Shown piece by piece: positions 50,833 to 59,236 of a DNA stretch of 64,000 nt (position 1 is the stretch's first letter; every line of letters begins with the position of its first letter). The position numbers were made by a program, and so were the translations under genes. The DNA comes from an uncultured Rhodoferax sp. (lineage in GTDB: Bacteria > Pseudomonadota > Gammaproteobacteria > Burkholderiales > Burkholderiaceae_C), in assembly GCF_946221635.1 (NCBI RefSeq), contig NZ_CAMIHB010000009.1:71169-135168 (forward strand), given 5' to 3'. The notes under the pieces were generated by a model that was given only the letters and a program-made list of their open reading frames with translations, did not search any database and was not told the DNA's origin.

Positions 50833-51793
50833 CCCCGACGACACGCTGGACCGCGCCAACAGCGATGTGGTGCTCATCGTGGACGACGTGCCCGACAACC
50901 TCTCGGTGCTGCACGACGCGCTGGACGAGTCGGGCTACACCGTGCTCATCGCCACCTCCGGCGAGGCCGCGCTGCAGCGCGCCAGCCAGGGCCTGCCCGA
51001 CGTCATCCTGCTCGACGCCATGATGCCCGGCATGGACGGCTTCGAGGTGGCACGCCGCCTCAAGGCCGCGCCGCAGACCACACACATCCCCATCATTTTC
51101 ATGACCGGTTTGACGGAGACTGAGTACCTCGTCGCGGCGCTGGAGAGCGGCGGCGTGGACTATGTGACCAAGCCCATCAAGCCCAAGGAAGTGCTGGCAC
51201 GCATGGGGGTGCACCTGGCCGGCGCGCGGGAGCGGCGCCAGACGCGCAACGCGCTCGACGCCTTTGGCTACGCCACCATCACCGTGCGCGCGGCCGATGG
51301 CTGCCTGATGTGGCAGACCCCGCTGGCGCGCGAGCTGCTGGAGCGCTACTGCGGCACCCAGGCGCCGCAGACGCCGCCCGAGGTGCTGGCTTGGCTGCAG
51401 GCTTGCCTGCAGACCTTGGCGCGCGGTGCGGAACCGGCCAAGCTCAGTCTGGAGCGCGGCCCCAAGCGCCTCACCTTCCGCCTGCACCAACAGATTGGCG
51501 ACAGCGATGCCGGCGGCGACTGGCTCATCGTCATGCGCGAGGTGTCCGACACCGCGGTCATCGAGGCCATGAGCCTGTCCTTCAAGCTCACCGCCAAGGA
51601 GGCCGAGGTGCTCTACTGGGTCGTCAAGGGCAAAACCAACAAGGACATCGGCGACATCCTGGGCAGCAGCCCCATGACGGTGAAGAAGCACCTGGAGCGC
51701 GTGTTCGTGAAGCTGGGCGTGGAGACCCGTACCGCAGCGGCCGGCATGGCCATGTCGCGCATCCGGCAGTTGCACCCGCAGTTCGAGGGCTAG
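50810..51793 (+). CDS. LuxR-type response regulator
   Basis: 327 aa. Receiver domain about 18-140 with DD in LIVDDVPDN, phospho-acceptor Asp69 in VILLDAMMPGMDG and Lys in YVTKPIKPKE. A middle region (about 145-250, PAS/GAF-like, unassigned) precedes a LuxR HTH at about 262-320: LTAKEAEVLYWVVKGKTNKD, SSPMTVKKHLERVFVKLG. It overlaps the end of the hybrid kinase gene by 23 bases, so it is its likely partner and may control the divergent urease genes or a nitrogen-source regulon. Confidence 0.93.
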   Translation: MQAPLLSDPDDTLDRANSDVVLIVDDVPDNLSVLHDALDESGYTVLIATSGEAALQRASQGLPDVILLDAMMPGMDGFEVARRLKAAPQTTHIPIIFMTGLTETEYLVAALESGGVDYVTKPIKPKEVLARMGVHLAGARERRQTRNALDAFGYATITVRAADGCLMWQTPLARELLERYCGTQAPQTPPEVLAWLQACLQTLARGAEPAKLSLERGPKRLTFRLHQQIGDSDAGGDWLIVMREVSDTAVIEAMSLSFKLTAKEAEVLYWVVKGKTNKDIGDILGSSPMTVKKHLERVFVKLGVETRTAAAGMAMSRIRQLHPQFEG

Positions 51794-51820
51794 TGGAAGG
51801 CGCGGCCTAGAATGGTCGCC

Positions 51821-52336
51821 ATGCCCAGATACGTCGCCTTCCTGCGCGGTGTCAGCCCCATGAACGCCAAGATGCCCGAGCTCAAACGGGCATTCGAGGC
51901 AGTGGGGTTCACCAACGTCAAGACCGTGTTGTCCAGCGGCAATGTGGTGTTCGATGCGCGCAAGAGCACGGAGGCAGCGCTGGAGCGCAAGGCCGAGGCG
52001 GCCATGGCCGCTGCGCTGGACCGCAGCTTCTACACCATCGTCCGCCCCGTCAGTGTGCTGGAAGCCTTGCTGGCCACCAACCCGTATGCCCATGCCGAGT
52101 TGGCACCGCAGTCCAAGCGCGTGGTGAGTTTTCTGCGCGCGGCGCCGGCAGCCGTGCCAACGTTGCCGGTGGTGCTGGAAGACGCGCAGATCGTCAGCGT
52201 GATCGGGCGTGAGGTGTTTTGCAGCTATGTGCCGGGCGATACCGGGCCGGCGTTCATGCGCCTGATTGAGAAGACCTTTGGCCAGGACATCACCACGCGC
52301 ACCTGGGAGAGCATGCGCAAGTGTGCGGCCGCCTGA
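51821..52336 (+). CDS. DUF1697 family protein
   Basis: 171 aa; MPRYVAFLRGVSPMNAKMPE, then VLSSGNVVF and the late YVPGDTGPAFM are DUF1697 features. Function of the family is unknown. An ATG three codons earlier is possible. Stands alone between the regulator pair and the VF530 gene. Confidence 0.88.
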   Translation: MPRYVAFLRGVSPMNAKMPELKRAFEAVGFTNVKTVLSSGNVVFDARKSTEAALERKAEAAMAAALDRSFYTIVRPVSVLEALLATNPYAHAELAPQSKRVVSFLRAAPAAVPTLPVVLEDAQIVSVIGREVFCSYVPGDTGPAFMRLIEKTFGQDITTRTWESMRKCAAA

Positions 52337-52364
52337 GCGGCAAGGAAGCGACGACAATCGCCGC

Positions 52365-52628
52365 ATGCGCACCGAAGTCCCCAAGCCCGCCCCCGCCCAG
52401 CAAGCCAACAACCCACTGCACGGCAAGACGCTGGAGGCCATCGTGACCGAGCTGGTGGACTACTTCGGCTGGGAAGAGTTGGGCGAACGCATCCCGATCC
52501 GTTGCTTCAACCTGGACCCGAGTGTGTCGTCCAGCCTGCGGTTTTTGCGCAAAACGCCCTGGGCGCGGGACAAGGTGGAGGGGCTGTACCTCTTCATGTT
52601 GCGCGAACAGCGCCGTTCAGGGCGCTGA
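52365..52628 (+). CDS. VF530 family DNA-binding protein
   Basis: 87 aa; NPLHGKTLEAIVTELVDYFG and CFNLDPSVSSSLRFLRKTPW are typical of the VF530 (DUF2132) fold, a small alpha-helical protein reported to bind DNA. No partners are evident. Confidence 0.88.
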   Translation: MRTEVPKPAPAQQANNPLHGKTLEAIVTELVDYFGWEELGERIPIRCFNLDPSVSSSLRFLRKTPWARDKVEGLYLFMLREQRRSGR

Positions 52629-52757
52629 GCCCGACCGTTCATCGATTTTCAGGGGGGAAGAAGGGTATTTCCAGGAACTAATTCGTTCACTGAATTTGAA
52701 TTGAATCATCAATCGAATTCAAAATGAATCAAGCATTGCCCCCCTAGACTTGCGGCC

Positions 52758-53336
52758 ATGCTGACTGCAAGCCTCTCCTCTTCCGAACCTCCCGCGGCCC
52801 GCTACAGCCTGGTGGCGATTGCGCTGCACTGGCTCCTGGCCCTGGCCATCCTGGGCCTGTTTGGCGTGGGCCTGTACATGACCGACCTTCCCTTTTCGCC
52901 GGCCCGGCTCAAGCTCTACAACTGGCACAAATGGGCCGGCATGAGCATCCTGGCGCTCTCCATCTTGCGCCTGCTGTGGCGCATCACGCACCGCCCACCC
53001 GTCTTGCCGGACCCGATTGCCGACGCCATGCCCGTGTGGCAGCGTTGGGCCCACCACGGTACGCACCACGCGCTGTACGCGCTGTTCTTTCTTGTTCCGC
53101 TGATCGGCTGGGCCTACAGCTCGGCGGCGGGCTTTCCCATCGTGGTGTTTGGCGTGCTGCCCATGCCTGATCTGCTGCCCGTGGACAAGGCCCTGGCCGA
53201 ACTCATCAAGCCCTGGCACGAGATCAGCGCCTTCGCGTTGGTGGGGCTGGCCTTGCTGCATATCGCCGCAGCACTCAAGCACCACTGGGTGGACCGCGAT
53301 GGGTTGTTGGGCCGCATGCTGCCCAGCCGCGGCTGA
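52758..53336 (+). CDS. Cytochrome b561
   Basis: Four-helix membrane cytochrome (192 aa). Heme-ligand His candidates: ALHWLLALAI (helix 1), NWHKWAGMS (helix 2), PWHEISAFALVG and LLHIAAALKHHW (helix 4). It forms a unit with the two YceI genes, 33 bases apart, a common arrangement. Probably carries electrons between quinone and a periplasmic partner. Confidence 0.92.
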   Translation: MLTASLSSSEPPAARYSLVAIALHWLLALAILGLFGVGLYMTDLPFSPARLKLYNWHKWAGMSILALSILRLLWRITHRPPVLPDPIADAMPVWQRWAHHGTHHALYALFFLVPLIGWAYSSAAGFPIVVFGVLPMPDLLPVDKALAELIKPWHEISAFALVGLALLHIAAALKHHWVDRDGLLGRMLPSRG

Positions 53337-53369
53337 GATTCCGAATCTTCTTTTTCCTACGGAGTGTTT

Positions 53370-53942
53370 ATGTTGTCTTCCCGCGTTGTGATGGCGGCCG
53401 TGGTGGCCGTTTCCGCCCTGGGCGCTACCCAGGCCCAAGCCGAGCAAAAGCTGGTCTCGGCGCAAAGTGAAATCAATTTCGCGATCAAGCAGATGGGTGT
53501 GTCGGTCGATGGCCGCTTCAAGAAATTTGATGCGCAGATCGCCTTCGACCCCGCCAAGCTCGACGCCTCCAAGATCGCCTTCACGGTGGACGTGGGCAGC
53601 GCCACCATGGGGTCGCCCGAGAGCGATTCCGAGCTGCCCAAGGCCAGCTGGTTCAACGCGGCCAAGTTCCCCCAGGCCACCTTCCAGTCCACCAGCATCA
53701 AGGCGCTGGGTGGCGGCAAGTTCGATGTGAGCGGCAAGCTCAGCATCAAGGGCACCAGCCGCGACGTGACCGTGCCCGTGGCCATGACCCAGGCCGGCGG
53801 CACCACCACGGCCACCGGCACCTTCGCGCTCAAGCGCCTGGCCTACAAGATCGGCGAGAACGAGTGGGCCGACACCTCCATGGTGGCCGACGACGTGCAA
53901 GTCAAGTTCAAGCTCGCGCTGACCGGCGTGGGCAAGCTCTGA
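53370..53942 (+). CDS. YceI family periplasmic protein, first copy
   Basis: 190 aa with a signal peptide ending TQAQAEQ. The lipocalin-like YceI domain is recognised in FAIKQMGVSVDGRFKKFDAQ, GSPESDSELPKASWFNAAKF and KLSIKGTSRDVTVPV. YceI proteins bind isoprenoid quinone-like lipids. ACGGAG precedes the ATG; a GTG two codons earlier is in frame but less likely. Confidence 0.92.
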   Translation: MLSSRVVMAAVVAVSALGATQAQAEQKLVSAQSEINFAIKQMGVSVDGRFKKFDAQIAFDPAKLDASKIAFTVDVGSATMGSPESDSELPKASWFNAAKFPQATFQSTSIKALGGGKFDVSGKLSIKGTSRDVTVPVAMTQAGGTTTATGTFALKRLAYKIGENEWADTSMVADDVQVKFKLALTGVGKL

Positions 53943-53987
53943 GTTTTCCGGTTTCCCTTTCAATCCAACCCATCAGGAGTTTTTTCC

Positions 53988-54560
53988 ATGCGTACCACTT
54001 TGATCGCCGCCGTCCTGGCCGCTTCCGCGTTTGCCGGTGTTGCCCACGCTGAAGTCGGCAGCTACAGCCTGGACCCCAGCCACTCGTTCTCCCGCTTCTC
54101 CTACAACCACCTGGGCCTGTCCACCCAGCTCAGCCGCTTCAACAGCTCCACCGGCACCATCACGCTGGACAAGGCCGCCAAGACCGGCTCGGTGGACGTG
54201 GTCATCGACACCAAGTCGGTGGACACCGGCTTCACCGCCTTCAACGGCCACATCCAGGGCGAAGACTTCCTGGACACCGCCAAGTACCCCACGGCCACCT
54301 ACAAGTCCACCAAGGTGGTGTTTGAAGGCGACAAGCCCGTGGCCATCGAAGGCAACCTGACCCTCAAGGGCGTGACCAAGCCCGTGACGCTGAAGATCAA
54401 CAACTTCGTGCTGGCCCAGCACCCCATGGCCAAGAAGGAAGTGATTGGTGCCGACGCCACCGCCGTCATCAAGCGCAGCGAATTCAACGCTGGCAAGCTG
54501 GCACCCTATGTGGGCGACGACGTGACCATCACGGTCTCCGTCGAAGCCATCAAGCAGTAA
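53988..54560 (+). CDS. YceI family periplasmic protein, second copy
   Basis: 190 aa with a signal peptide ending GVAHAEVGS. YSLDPSHSFSRFSYNHLGLS, FNGHIQGEDFLDTAKYPTAT and NLTLKGVTKPVTLKIN are YceI motifs. It diverges from the first copy in sequence, though both keep full length; it has the more typical polyisoprenoid-binding sequence of the two. It ends the b561-YceI-YceI unit and is followed by a terminator. Confidence 0.94.
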   Translation: MRTTLIAAVLAASAFAGVAHAEVGSYSLDPSHSFSRFSYNHLGLSTQLSRFNSSTGTITLDKAAKTGSVDVVIDTKSVDTGFTAFNGHIQGEDFLDTAKYPTATYKSTKVVFEGDKPVAIEGNLTLKGVTKPVTLKINNFVLAQHPMAKKEVIGADATAVIKRSEFNAGKLAPYVGDDVTITVSVEAIKQ

Positions 54561-54581
54561 GCGCGGTTCCGCGCCTTGCCC

Positions 54582-54608
54582 AAGCCAGCCCACGCGGCTG
54601 GCTTTTTT
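54582..54608 (+). terminator. Terminator of the b561-YceI unit
   Basis: AAGCCAGCC-CACGC-GGCTGGCTT plus a T run, 21 bases after the second YceI stop. Confidence 0.85.
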
Positions 54609-54624
54609 CTGTCACCATGCCCCC

Positions 54625-55260
54625 ATGTCGTCCCCTGCCTCCCCGGTGATCGCCCAGGCCCGCGCGCTGCGCTGGGCGCCGGCTGGCCAGACCGTGCTGG
54701 ACCTCAGTGCGCTGCAGATTCCCGCCGGCGTGGGCTGGGTCGGCGGTGGCGAAGGGCGGGGCAAGAGCAGCCTGCTGCGCGCCCTGGCCGGTGCGCTGCC
54801 GCTGCCCGGCAGCCATCTGCAGATCGGTGGGCACGTGCTGGCCCAGGCACCCGCTGCCTACCGCGCCCAGGTGTTCTGGATGGACCCGCGCAGCACAGCG
54901 CATGACGCGGAGGTGGCCGCGCAGTGGCTGGCCACCACGGCCGCGCGCTACCCGCAGTGGGATGCGGCGCTGCTGCAGGACCTCTGCGAGGCGCTGGACC
55001 TGCGCCCCCATCTGGACAAGCCGCTCTACATGCTTTCCACCGGTTCCAAGCGCAAGGTCTGGCTGGCTGCCGCCTGCGCTTCGGGCGCACCGCTCACGCT
55101 GCTCGACGAACCCTTTGCCGCGCTCGACAAAACCTCCATACGCTGCCTGCTCGGGGTGCTTGGTGATGCGGCGGCGCAGCCCCAACGCGCCTGGGTGCTG
55201 GCCGACTATGTGGCGCCCCCCGGCGTGCCACTGGCCTGGCAGCTTGACCTGGGCGACTGA
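54625..55260 (+). CDS. Orphan ABC transporter ATP-binding protein
   Basis: 211-aa ABC ATPase. Walker A GGGEGRGKSSLLRALAG, signature LSTGSKRKVWLAA and Walker B LTLLDEPFAALD; the Q-loop region is in VFWMDPRS. No permease gene adjoins, so the transport role is open; it could serve a distant permease. The following dioxygenase is 34 bases downstream. Confidence 0.85.
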   Translation: MSSPASPVIAQARALRWAPAGQTVLDLSALQIPAGVGWVGGGEGRGKSSLLRALAGALPLPGSHLQIGGHVLAQAPAAYRAQVFWMDPRSTAHDAEVAAQWLATTAARYPQWDAALLQDLCEALDLRPHLDKPLYMLSTGSKRKVWLAAACASGAPLTLLDEPFAALDKTSIRCLLGVLGDAAAQPQRAWVLADYVAPPGVPLAWQLDLGD

Positions 55261-55294
55261 GCCCTGCCTATCTGGTTTTTGAAGGAGACTCCCC

Positions 55295-56110
55295 ATGTCC
55301 CAACGCCTTCCCACCTACTTCATCTCCCACGGCGGCGGCCCCTGGCCCTGGATGCCCGAGATGGCGCCCGCCATGCAGGCCCTGGCCGAGTCGCTGGCCG
55401 ACATTCCGCAGCAACTGGGCCAGACCCCCAAGGCCGTGCTCATGGTCACCGCCCACTGGGAGGGCCGCGCCTTCACGCTGGGCAGCAACCCCGCGCCTGG
55501 CATGGTCTACGACTACGGCGGCTTCCCGCCCCACACCTACGAGATCGTCTATCCCGCCCCCGGGGCGCCCGCCTTGGTGGAGCGCGTGCAAGGTCTGCTG
55601 GAAGCCGCGGGCCTGCCCGTGGCGCAGGACGGACAGCGCGGTTACGACCACGGCACCTTTGTGCCCCTGGCGGTGATGTTCCCCGATGCCGATGTGCCGG
55701 TGCTGCAGATGTCCCTGCGCGCGGGGCTGGACCCGGCCGAGCACCTGGCCCTGGGCCGCGCGCTGGCACCGCTGCGCGATGAAGGTGTGCTGATCGTGGG
55801 CAGCGGCCTGAGCTACCACAACCTGCGCGCCTTCGGCCGCGTGGGGCAGGCCCCTTCGGCGGCCTTTGATGCATGGCTGCAAGCCGCCATGGCCGCAGCC
55901 CCCGCAGCGCGCACCCAAGCCTTGCTGAACTGGGAGCAGGCCCCGGCGGCCCGCCTGTGCCACCCGCGCGAAGAGCATCTGCTGCCGCTCATGGTGGCCG
56001 TGGGCGCGGCGGAGGCCGACACGGCGGTCTGCGTGTACCACGAGGAGGCGATTTTTGGCGGGGTGACGGCGTCGAGCTTCCGCTTCGGGCAAGCGGGCGC
56101 AGAGGGGTGA
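55295..56110 (+). CDS. DODA-type extradiol dioxygenase family protein (LigB-like)
   Basis: 271 aa of the YgiD/DODA group with metal-binding His candidates in YFISHGGGPWPWM, MVTAHWEGRAFTL, GYDHGTFVPLAVMFPDADV and LSYHNLRAFG. These ring-opening dioxygenases act on catecholic compounds such as DOPA; the bacterial physiological substrate is unclear. AAGGAGA precedes the ATG. Confidence 0.9.
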   Translation: MSQRLPTYFISHGGGPWPWMPEMAPAMQALAESLADIPQQLGQTPKAVLMVTAHWEGRAFTLGSNPAPGMVYDYGGFPPHTYEIVYPAPGAPALVERVQGLLEAAGLPVAQDGQRGYDHGTFVPLAVMFPDADVPVLQMSLRAGLDPAEHLALGRALAPLRDEGVLIVGSGLSYHNLRAFGRVGQAPSAAFDAWLQAAMAAAPAARTQALLNWEQAPAARLCHPREEHLLPLMVAVGAAEADTAVCVYHEEAIFGGVTASSFRFGQAGAEG

Positions 56111-56117
56111 ACCCGGT

Positions 56118-56660
56118 ATGACAACGCTGCGTCCGCTGCTGCTCTCTGTCGCCCTGCTGGCCTGCCTGCCCGCGCAGGCCCAGACGGCCGGTGCCTCGCC
56201 CGAATCCATCGCCGCCGCCAATGCGGCCGTGTTCAAGGCCTGCGCGGCCGCGCCCAAGGCCCAGGGGGCGTGTCCTCTCGGTGCGGTCTTCGGGCTCTTC
56301 AAGCTCGCCCCGAACAGCGAGGTGCTGGACTTCCGCGCCTCCACCACCGTGCCCTTGGTGGTCAACCAGAACTACGGCTGGGTCGTGCAACTCAACCAGA
56401 TGCATGGCAAGGTCCGCGTGCTCGAGCGCATGACCTTGCCCGAAGCCCCCAAGACCTGGGGCACCGCGGGCCATGCCTTCGGCACCTCGGCCGACCGCAA
56501 GACGCTGTCCATGGATGTGAGCCTGACGGTGTACAACGGCACCATCTCCAAGTCCTGGGACGTGGCACCCGGCGACCCGCCCGGTCACTACCTGGTCACC
56601 GTGTTCGTCGAAAACGCCGCGCCGCTGCAGTTCGCGTTCGACGTCATCGCACCGCGCTGA
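56118..56660 (+). CDS. Secreted protein of unknown function
   Basis: 180 aa. The signal peptide ends CLPAQAQTAG. The mature part has two early Cys (FKACAAAPKAQGACP), which could form a disulfide, then beta-rich sequence (SEVLDFRASTTVPLVVNQNY; LTVYNGTISKSWDVAPGDPP; VTVFVENAAPLQFAFDV). I do not recognise a domain; the strand pattern suggests an immunoglobulin-like fold. It begins seven bases after the dioxygenase stop. Confidence 0.72.
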   Translation: MTTLRPLLLSVALLACLPAQAQTAGASPESIAAANAAVFKACAAAPKAQGACPLGAVFGLFKLAPNSEVLDFRASTTVPLVVNQNYGWVVQLNQMHGKVRVLERMTLPEAPKTWGTAGHAFGTSADRKTLSMDVSLTVYNGTISKSWDVAPGDPPGHYLVTVFVENAAPLQFAFDVIAPR

Positions 56661-56970
56661 GCCCGTATTCCCGGCGCTACGGCGTGTGCAAAGGCTTTGC
56701 TGGGCTTTGAGGGGATTCGACCCAAAGCCGGCCTCCGGCAACTCTGATTCGTGGCCCGGTAGCGGACATACAACGAAAGCTTACCGGACGGGTGTGATGG
56801 ACAGCCGGAATGCAGCGATAGCGGACCTCGGCCACTGCCTGAAGAACTCGCGCTGCCCCACACGTTTCGCCAAGCAACATCGCAAGCACGCTTTCAAGGC
56901 CGCGTAATCCCAAACAGCGAGGATATCGATTGACCTTTACCTTGAACTTCCTACTTACTTGTTATGGAAA
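56661..56970. other. 310-base gap at the left edge of the accessory patch
   Basis: No ORF, tRNA or insertion sequence that I can support. The GC content drops from about 56900 onward. Short open frames exist on both strands but lack ribosome sites and sensible composition. Confidence 0.5.
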
Positions 56971-57891
56971 ATGGGAGCAGGTCAACTCAATAGTCAGTCC
57001 ATGAACAACGACTCTTCCTTAGAAGCATCTTCTCCGCTGACGCGAGAGTGGCATGGCACGCACCACGAATGGAGCTATCGCCCTCAAGCGTTTGTATGGA
57101 ATGGTGAGTGGATCTCTGGCGTCAACCTTGTTCCATTCGCGACTGAGATGCGAAAATGGATGCAGCAGAGTGGGCAGATTACTGTTCTCGTGAAGCAAAG
57201 CCGCAGCGAGGAGCGGGCAGCCACCAATCCTTACTCGTATAGCGGATCAGCGATCGCGTTGATGTTGAGTCAGACTATCAACGCATATCACGAATACGCA
57301 ACGTCAGAGTCTCCATCTGAGGACCCAGTAGACGCTGAGGCGACGAGGATTCGTCTATTCAACGAAGTGTTGCTGTACTCCGCAAGGTTCTGCGAAGTTG
57401 TCATCAAACAGTTGCTGTACTGCACTCAAATACCTCAGAAACGATATGTGCGTGCAGCGCTTGGTGAATTACTGGAATCACCTTGTCCAAGTTGCAAGAG
57501 GAGCGGAGGTACGCCTCACATGGTGTCATGGGTTGGGACGCTCGCTTGCCCGTTTCACCTTTGTCGTGAGTTTGACCATTGCGCTATGGATCACATGGCT
57601 CTCGTCAACTCCCTGCGCAACTCGCGTGCAGCGCATTCAGAGAGTGAGGACCTCAATCCAAGAACGGTCCGAGAGTCAAAAGATCAGCTTCGGCGTGATG
57701 CGAACAAGGTGCTTGAGGGCGTTGTGCATTTACTCACACACATCGAGAAGCTTGAGTCTAGGGTGATCGAGGACATTGAAAAGAAGGGCACGCAAATCAA
57801 TTTTTTGAAGAAAAAGGGCCTACCACCGGAAGAATGCAACTTTAATTTAGCGCCAAATTTGCCGTTCAAACATCCCCTTCTAATGGTGTAA
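56971..57891 (+). CDS. Unrecognised protein with a possible HEPN motif and Cys cluster
   Basis: 306 aa from the ATG at 56971 (MNNDSS at 57001 is an equal alternative; neither has a clear ribosome site). Codon use is less GC-rich than the neighbours. The middle is helical (NEVLLYSARFCEVVIKQLLY) and holds CPSCKR, later ACPFHLCREFDHC, which could bind zinc. It continues into MALVNSLRNSRAAHSESED; RNSRAAH fits the R-x(4-6)-H motif of HEPN ribonucleases and abortive-infection toxins. A charged coiled-coil-like helix follows (THIEKLESRVIEDIEKKG). I do not recognise the family; the HEPN idea rests on this motif and helical content only. Confidence 0.6.
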   Translation: MGAGQLNSQSMNNDSSLEASSPLTREWHGTHHEWSYRPQAFVWNGEWISGVNLVPFATEMRKWMQQSGQITVLVKQSRSEERAATNPYSYSGSAIALMLSQTINAYHEYATSESPSEDPVDAEATRIRLFNEVLLYSARFCEVVIKQLLYCTQIPQKRYVRAALGELLESPCPSCKRSGGTPHMVSWVGTLACPFHLCREFDHCAMDHMALVNSLRNSRAAHSESEDLNPRTVRESKDQLRRDANKVLEGVVHLLTHIEKLESRVIEDIEKKGTQINFLKKKGLPPEECNFNLAPNLPFKHPLLMV

Positions 57892-58018
57892 ATAAACCGC
57901 CATTTGTTTTGTGAAGGCTTGTAGGGCTAACCGTACCAACTTCACTCTCGATACACACAGCAAAAGCACAACTTGCTCTCGTAGCAAATGCACCAGAAAA
58001 CATTTTTGCACCCTGTCT

Positions 58019-59236
58019 TCAAGCAGCAGACTTGGCTGATTGGATCTTTGCCGAGATTTGGGTCAGATTGAAGTACTGAACAGCATGTGCCTGGTAGTCC
58101 ACGGCAAAGAAAGCATACGGCGCTTCGAAGCCGAGAGGCATTTCATCAGCCAGAAGCACAATCCTGGCGGCCCCGCCGTAGAAACTGCATCCGACAGCCA
58201 GGCCCAGTCCGCCGGCAGGGTTTGGTATGGGGGCAATCATCATCCAGTGTCGCTGGTTGAAGACTTGCTTCAACATGGGCAAGATACCCTCTGTATCACT
58301 CCAAACGCTGACCTTCAGTTCGGGCTTTCCCTCCCGGACAGCTAGACAGAGTGCGTCAAAACGTTCGTTGCGACATAGACTTTCCCCTTGGTCATGCACG
58401 AGCAGGTTGAACCCAATCTTCGCAATGAGTCGTGCAACGTCATCCTCTGGCGGCGCTAGTGCTGAAACACGAATCTCTGGCTGTTGAATATCCACTGCCT
58501 CGACGGTGGCCAAAAAACTGCCCTTCAACTTGGAGAGATTCGCTTTAACTAAAGACAAAAAGGCTGCTGCGGCATCGACGCTGGAATCAGTGACCTGCAG
58601 CGCTATGGACCCTTGGTTGCGTTCCATCACGCGCGGGTATGAGCCCGGAGCATCACGTTCGGGCTCTTCCAGCCAAAACACATCCGCGCTGGGTCGCGCG
58701 ACTTGCAGTGTGTCTGTCACAAAGTAGCCCGTAGCACCAAGTTCCAGTTGCGTGAGCGTGTGCAACTCTGCCTTTGAACCACGCTTTCGGATCAAGGCCG
58801 TCTTTTCATTCAGCATTCCTTCTAATCGCACAAGGAAGTTTTCTACCTTTGAGCGATTACTGCCCCCGCCTTCGAGAAATTCACCACGCTGGGTAATCTG
58901 CGGAAGGACTTCTGGGGCGAGGCGGTGCCCGAGGCTGATTTCTAGCGCGCGTCCGTCTTCTGTCAGTAGTTTTGCGGAGGTAGTCTCGAAGGTCGGTGCC
59001 CTGGTTTTTCCACCTCGATCACGGCCGTGTTCCTGCAGTGCCAAGCGGCCAAGACCGATGTCGCCCCGTCGGAGTACGCTAGCTTCGAGTTTGGAGAAGT
59101 CGTCATTGCAACCCTGACAAACGAGGCCCCTCAACTGCATTTCATCACCAGCACCTAAACCGGCTGGGATTACATGCTCCCGGTTGTAGGGCCCGTCACG
59201 GCCGCAATAGATGCATCCTGTTGCTCGTTGGGACAC
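58019..59236 (-). CDS. HNH-nuclease-like protein
   Basis: 405 aa. The N-terminal zinc/HNH block reads ATGCIYCGRDGPYNREHVIP, then GLVCQGCNDDFSKLEASVLR: two CxxC pairs around an EHVIP His. The remaining 340 residues are a mixed alpha/beta region I do not recognise. The frame starts with GTG at 59236, immediately before the first CxxC, and overlaps the end of the DUF4238 gene by 67 bases, so the two are almost certainly co-expressed. Convergent with the gene at 56971. Possible nuclease of a defence module; unverified. Confidence 0.75.
   Translation of the reverse strand: MSQRATGCIYCGRDGPYNREHVIPAGLGAGDEMQLRGLVCQGCNDDFSKLEASVLRRGDIGLGRLALQEHGRDRGGKTRAPTFETTSAKLLTEDGRALEISLGHRLAPEVLPQITQRGEFLEGGGSNRSKVENFLVRLEGMLNEKTALIRKRGSKAELHTLTQLELGATGYFVTDTLQVARPSADVFWLEEPERDAPGSYPRVMERNQGSIALQVTDSSVDAAAAFLSLVKANLSKLKGSFLATVEAVDIQQPEIRVSALAPPEDDVARLIAKIGFNLLVHDQGESLCRNERFDALCLAVREGKPELKVSVWSDTEGILPMLKQVFNQRHWMMIAPIPNPAGGLGLAVGCSFYGGAARIVLLADEMPLGFEAPYAFFAVDYQAHAVQYFNLTQISAKIQSAKSAA

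Noticed and set aside
54625..55260. Degenerate ABC signature as a sign of a non-functional ATPase
   Set aside because: LSTGSKRK is an accepted variant in several ABC families; Walker A and B are intact.
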